A DNA stretch of 64,000 nt from Davidsoniella eucalypti. Its lineage: Eukaryota > Ascomycota > Sordariomycetes > Microascales > Ceratocystidaceae. The stretch spans positions 124,001 through 188,000 of the forward strand of contig RMBW01000004.1 in NCBI GenBank assembly GCA_004009845.1. The letters run 5' to 3'. The notes below the pieces were generated by a model. The model was not told the origin of the DNA. It ran no database searches and was given only the letters and a program-made list of their open reading frames with translations. This document shows, in pieces, positions 61,290-64,000 of the stretch (its first letter is position 1; every line of letters starts with the position of its first letter). Both the position numbers and the translations under genes were made by a program.

Positions 61290-62749
61290 CTAGGCCCACA
61301 CGAGAACTTGAGGAGCTGACTGAATCGGAAGTCAGAAACACTATCTTCAAACCGGGAAACACGGCCCCTGGAACGGCATCCCCAACAGTGCCTGGAAGTT
61401 GGCATGGAAGTTCTTATGGTCAAAAGTGGCAGCACTTTTCTGAGGCTGCCTGGAAGTTGGCTGGCACCCCAAGGCCTTCAAACCGGCCTGCCCGGTGGTC
61501 ATACCAAAGCCAGGTCGTGACAAATCGCTCACCAGAAGCTACAGACTAATCAACTCTGGGAAAGGGACTCGAAAGAATTGTAGCGAGAAGACTACAAGCA
61601 TTGAAGTAAAGATCTCTCCCGTACATATGCCAGCGAAGTACCAAGAAGGGCAGCTACGGACCTCACACTGTTGCTGGCAGACAAGATTAAGGGTGATCCA
61701 AGCATAGAGAGATAACCTCTTTTGTCACCTAAGACATTAAGGGTGCCCTCGACCCGTAAAACGGGGTAGGTTAGTTCAAATGCTCAGAAATCAAGGCTGG
61801 CCAATGTCAATAGTCAAATGGGTGGAATCTTTTCTGACCGGACGGGAAGCTGCCCTCTCTATAGAAGGAGATCAACCGGTCACCAGGAAAGTCGGAGGCA
61901 GTCTACCACAGGGCTCGCCGGCCTCCCCCATCCTGTACATGCTTTATATGACGAGCTTACATGGGGTAATTTGGGGTCTGGCCTACGCTGACAATGGCCT
62001 CGTTTCGGTCTCATCTAAGAATATTTCAGTTAATGTGGAAACCATTAATGGAACCTTGAAAAGGATAGAGAAATGGTGCAGGGACAATGGTCTTTCACTA
62101 GACTGGGACAAACAGGACTGTTACACTGCTGAACAAGAGGATGCTCCTCCATAAGCCCAGTCACGCTCCCCTGTGGAGTGCTACTAAAGCCTTCCAAGTT
62201 TCTAAGGTAGCTAGGTGTATGGTAGAACTCCGGCTTCAACTTTTTGAAGCAAAGCAGGTCACTGCTAAAGCCAAGAGAACCACGAACGCACTCCGAGCTC
62301 TCTCAGGAGTGTACCGAGGAACCCCAGTGAGGAGTCTGCTACATGCAGTAACGAGTTGTGTGCTCCCCCAACTGACGTATGCCTCTTCCACCTGGCCTCC
62401 CTTCATGCAGACTGCAGGGAAAGAAAGGCTAGAGGTAGCTTTGAGAGCTGCCCTGAGGGCCGCACTGCCAGTATACTGTACCACGTCAACTAGGCTTCTG
62501 CACATCCTCTCCTCGTTCCCAAAAATGGAGATGATACTCAAGGACCTCGAGAGAGCCACTGCCATTCGGGCTTTCACGGTAGACTCCCGGCACCCGCTGT
62601 GCATCACAGAGATAGAAGGACACGTCAATGTGTATAAGGAATTGCTCCCGAAGCCGATTAAAGAGTCGAACAGACTCTTCCCAGAAGAAAAGGGCCCCCG
62701 TGACTGTCTGCCACCGCAGCTAAAGAAGAAGCCGCCAAATATCATTTGA
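61290..62749 (+). pseudogene. LINE ORF2, reverse transcriptase part
   Basis: Heavily damaged. Around 61,710-61,760 the motif A neighbourhood (DIKGALDP) is readable but surrounded by stops. From 61,780 a clean frame gives MSIVKWVESFLTGR, GSLPQGSPASPILYMLY (motif B) and, at 61,984-61,995, YADN where active enzymes have YADD; the Asp-to-Asn change fits a single G-to-A substitution and removes a catalytic metal ligand. The next frame (62,141-62,749) is thumb/connection sequence (LRALSGVYRGTPVRSLLHAV, VLPQLTYASSTWPP). Several frameshifts and a likely deletion before 61,780 make it inactive. Confidence 0.8.
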
Positions 62750-63711
62750 AAGAGATGGCTGAGGCAGACCCGAAAACACTATGGGTTTACTCCGATGGTT
62801 CTCGTGATGAGAAGGGCACAACAAAGGCTGGTTGGGCAGTCTTTTATGATGGCATCAAACTCTGTGAAGGTCTAGGGTTATGTGGCTCTTTACGAAAAGT
62901 GGCCGACACAGAGGCTATTGCTGCAGACAATGCAGTCCAAGCGGCCATCAAGCATGCTCCTCCCCATGCAGGCAGTCTGTATCTGTGCCTTGGCAATTTG
63001 GGTGTTGCACAACGAATCTCCAATAGGGCTAGTAAGAATGGAACCTTTCAAGAGGCTGTCAACAAGATCTGAAGCTTACTCCATGAGCGGAAAGGAGGCA
63101 CTTAGCGTGTGGAACTAGCGGTAGGTGGCACTAATGTTCCTGGCAACGAGCTAGTTGACAAGTTGGCGAAACAAGGGTGTACGAGCAATACTAAGCTTGT
63201 GGACCTCGACCTTGACCATATGTCCCTTGCTTCCGCCCGCAGATGGAAAAACGCACAGCTAAATGCCGACTTCACCGACTTCAAGTCATGGATAGCGGAG
63301 TGCGAGCCGAGAAAGCACCTTGAGGCTCGCTTTGAAACAAGGACTGTCTACAAGGTGGACTGGTTTAAAGACCAGCACAGATCTACGGTGGGACGGACCC
63401 TAACTGCCCGGACAGGCCATGGCGACTTTGCGGAGTACCATGACCGTTTCGAACATAAGGACACGGAAAGAAACTGCCCACTGTGCCAGCAACAGAAGGA
63501 ACCTTTCCATCCCTGGGCGTGCCCCAGAAACGAGAGACCACTCCGGACTAGCTTTGTCAAAAAGCTACTTCGGAAAGAGAGCTCATGCAAGTATCTTACC
63601 AAGAGATTAGAGGTGAAATGGAGGCACTACAGAGCCCATGCGCCTAGAGAAGAAGTCCCATCAGCGGGGGGGAAGTGGCGACGCCGGATTGGTTACCGGA
63701 CAGATATTTGA
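62746..63711 (+). pseudogene. LINE ORF2, RNase H and C-terminal CCHC part
   Basis: RNase H features: LWVYSDGSRDEKGTTKAGWA (first Asp) and DTEAIAADNAV (Glu) are kept, but the third acidic position is LCLGNL instead of the expected Asp before Asn. A frameshift and stop at about 63,070-63,110 separate the last part, which contains TNVPGNELVDKLAK, corresponding to the final RNase H motif. The C-terminus carries CPLCQQQKEPFHPWACP, a CCHC-like finger common at LINE ORF2 ends, and finishes with RRIGYRTDI. The domain is inactivated. Confidence 0.8.
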
Positions 63712-63881
63712 AGTCCTCCGCTCGACAAACTCAAAGCTTTGTATGTTCGGGACGACACCGTCCCTTAGCCCCGAAGAACGGTCCATACCTCCACTAAGAG
63801 CAGCAAAAAACCCCCCCAGAAAATCAAAAAAAAAAAAATCAAAAAAAACTATTTACAACATCGTGATAGTCAAGAATTCAA

Positions 63882-63972
63882 GGTCTTGTGGTCTAGTGGT
63901 ATGATTCTCGCTTAGGGTGCACCCTATAGCATAACTTGCGAGAGGTCCCGTGTTCGATCCACGGCAAGACCC
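63882..63972 (+). tRNA. tRNA-Pro (AGG) with 19-nt intron
   Basis: Cloverleaf: acceptor GGTCTTG/CAAGACC, anticodon stem CTCGC/GCGAG with loop TTAGGG then T after splicing (anticodon AGG), T arm CCGTG TTCGATC CACGG and discriminator C; 72 nt after removal of the intron (TGCACCCTATAGCATAACT) one base after the anticodon. The D arm GTCTAGTGGTATGATT is the usual one for eukaryotic tRNA-Pro. The LINE tail ends 33 bp upstream. Confidence 0.93.
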
Positions 63973-64000
63973 CAATAGGTTTCCTGTTTGATCATGTACA

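Larger units (their letters stand above)
59886..63848 (+). mobile_element. Degenerate Tad/I-type LINE retrotransposon
   Basis: A non-LTR element in plus orientation that keeps the order ORF1 end, AP-type endonuclease, reverse transcriptase, RNase H, CCHC-like motif, 3' untranslated region and A-rich tail (to 63,848). Basic sequence at 59,886-59,985 (PSEVQVARKLTKVSKPARR) looks like the last part of ORF1, so the element is 5'-truncated. ORF2 is split by frameshifts (for example near 60,190) and stops, with a particularly damaged stretch at 61,290-61,780. An RNase H domain in ORF2 places it in the Tad/I-like lineages common in filamentous fungi. It lies between tRNA-Thr and tRNA-Pro; its tail ends 33 bp before tRNA-Pro. 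Confidence 0.85.

Overview
The window is nuclear DNA of a filamentous ascomycete (Pezizomycotina). Protein genes carry few, short introns. They include lineage-typical proteins: the complex I assembly factor CIA84, a DUF3824-like SR-rich protein, a HET-C2-type glycolipid transfer protein, a short PldA-type phospholipase D and a secreted M28 aminopeptidase. The transposon relics (Fot1/pogo, Tad/I-type LINE, Tc1/mariner) are also typical of these fungi. I cannot fix the class from sequence alone.

Layout. 1-13,725 is a gene desert with no recognisable intact gene; it holds a decayed Tc1/mariner element between inverted repeats (360-1396) and one copy of a dispersed repeat with a tRNA-like end (3429-3857). 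13,726-17,243 holds a divergent pair: an Rrn10-like RNA polymerase I factor (-) and a CSA/Rad28-like WD40 repair protein (+). 17,244-23,227 is a second desert with the other copy of the dispersed repeat (21,679-22,032). 23,228-38,341 is the gene-rich core: ribosomal protein eL22, a mitochondrial carrier, IMP3, mitochondrial bS18m, CIA84, an ER-lumenal DnaJ (Scj1) ending in HDEL, and a very large SR-repeat protein. 38,342-56,273 is looser: a dienelactone hydrolase family protein, a TTC1-like TPR protein, phospholipase D, HET-C2 and an M28 aminopeptidase, separated by 0.6-3.5 kb gaps.

The last 7.7 kb (56,274-64,000) is a retroelement/tRNA patchwork. It holds three tRNA genes (Arg-ACG, Thr-AGT with a 37-nt intron, Pro-AGG with a 19-nt intron), an internally deleted Fot1-type element with almost perfect 49-bp terminal inverted repeats and TA target duplications, a heavily mutated LINE (endonuclease, reverse transcriptase, RNase H), two further 3' fragments of that LINE family, and three copies of a different LINE-like tail. 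Two of those tails are inserts of only 24-29 bp flanked by 13-14 bp target-site duplications.

Functionally, the core genes serve ribosome production (Rrn10, eL22, IMP3, bS18m), mitochondria (CIA84, carrier, bS18m), protein folding (Scj1, TTC1-like) and lipid handling (PLD, HET-C2). I see no secondary-metabolite cluster. All exon junctions below were read by hand from splice consensus and reading-frame continuity; family names come from recognised motifs, not from searches.
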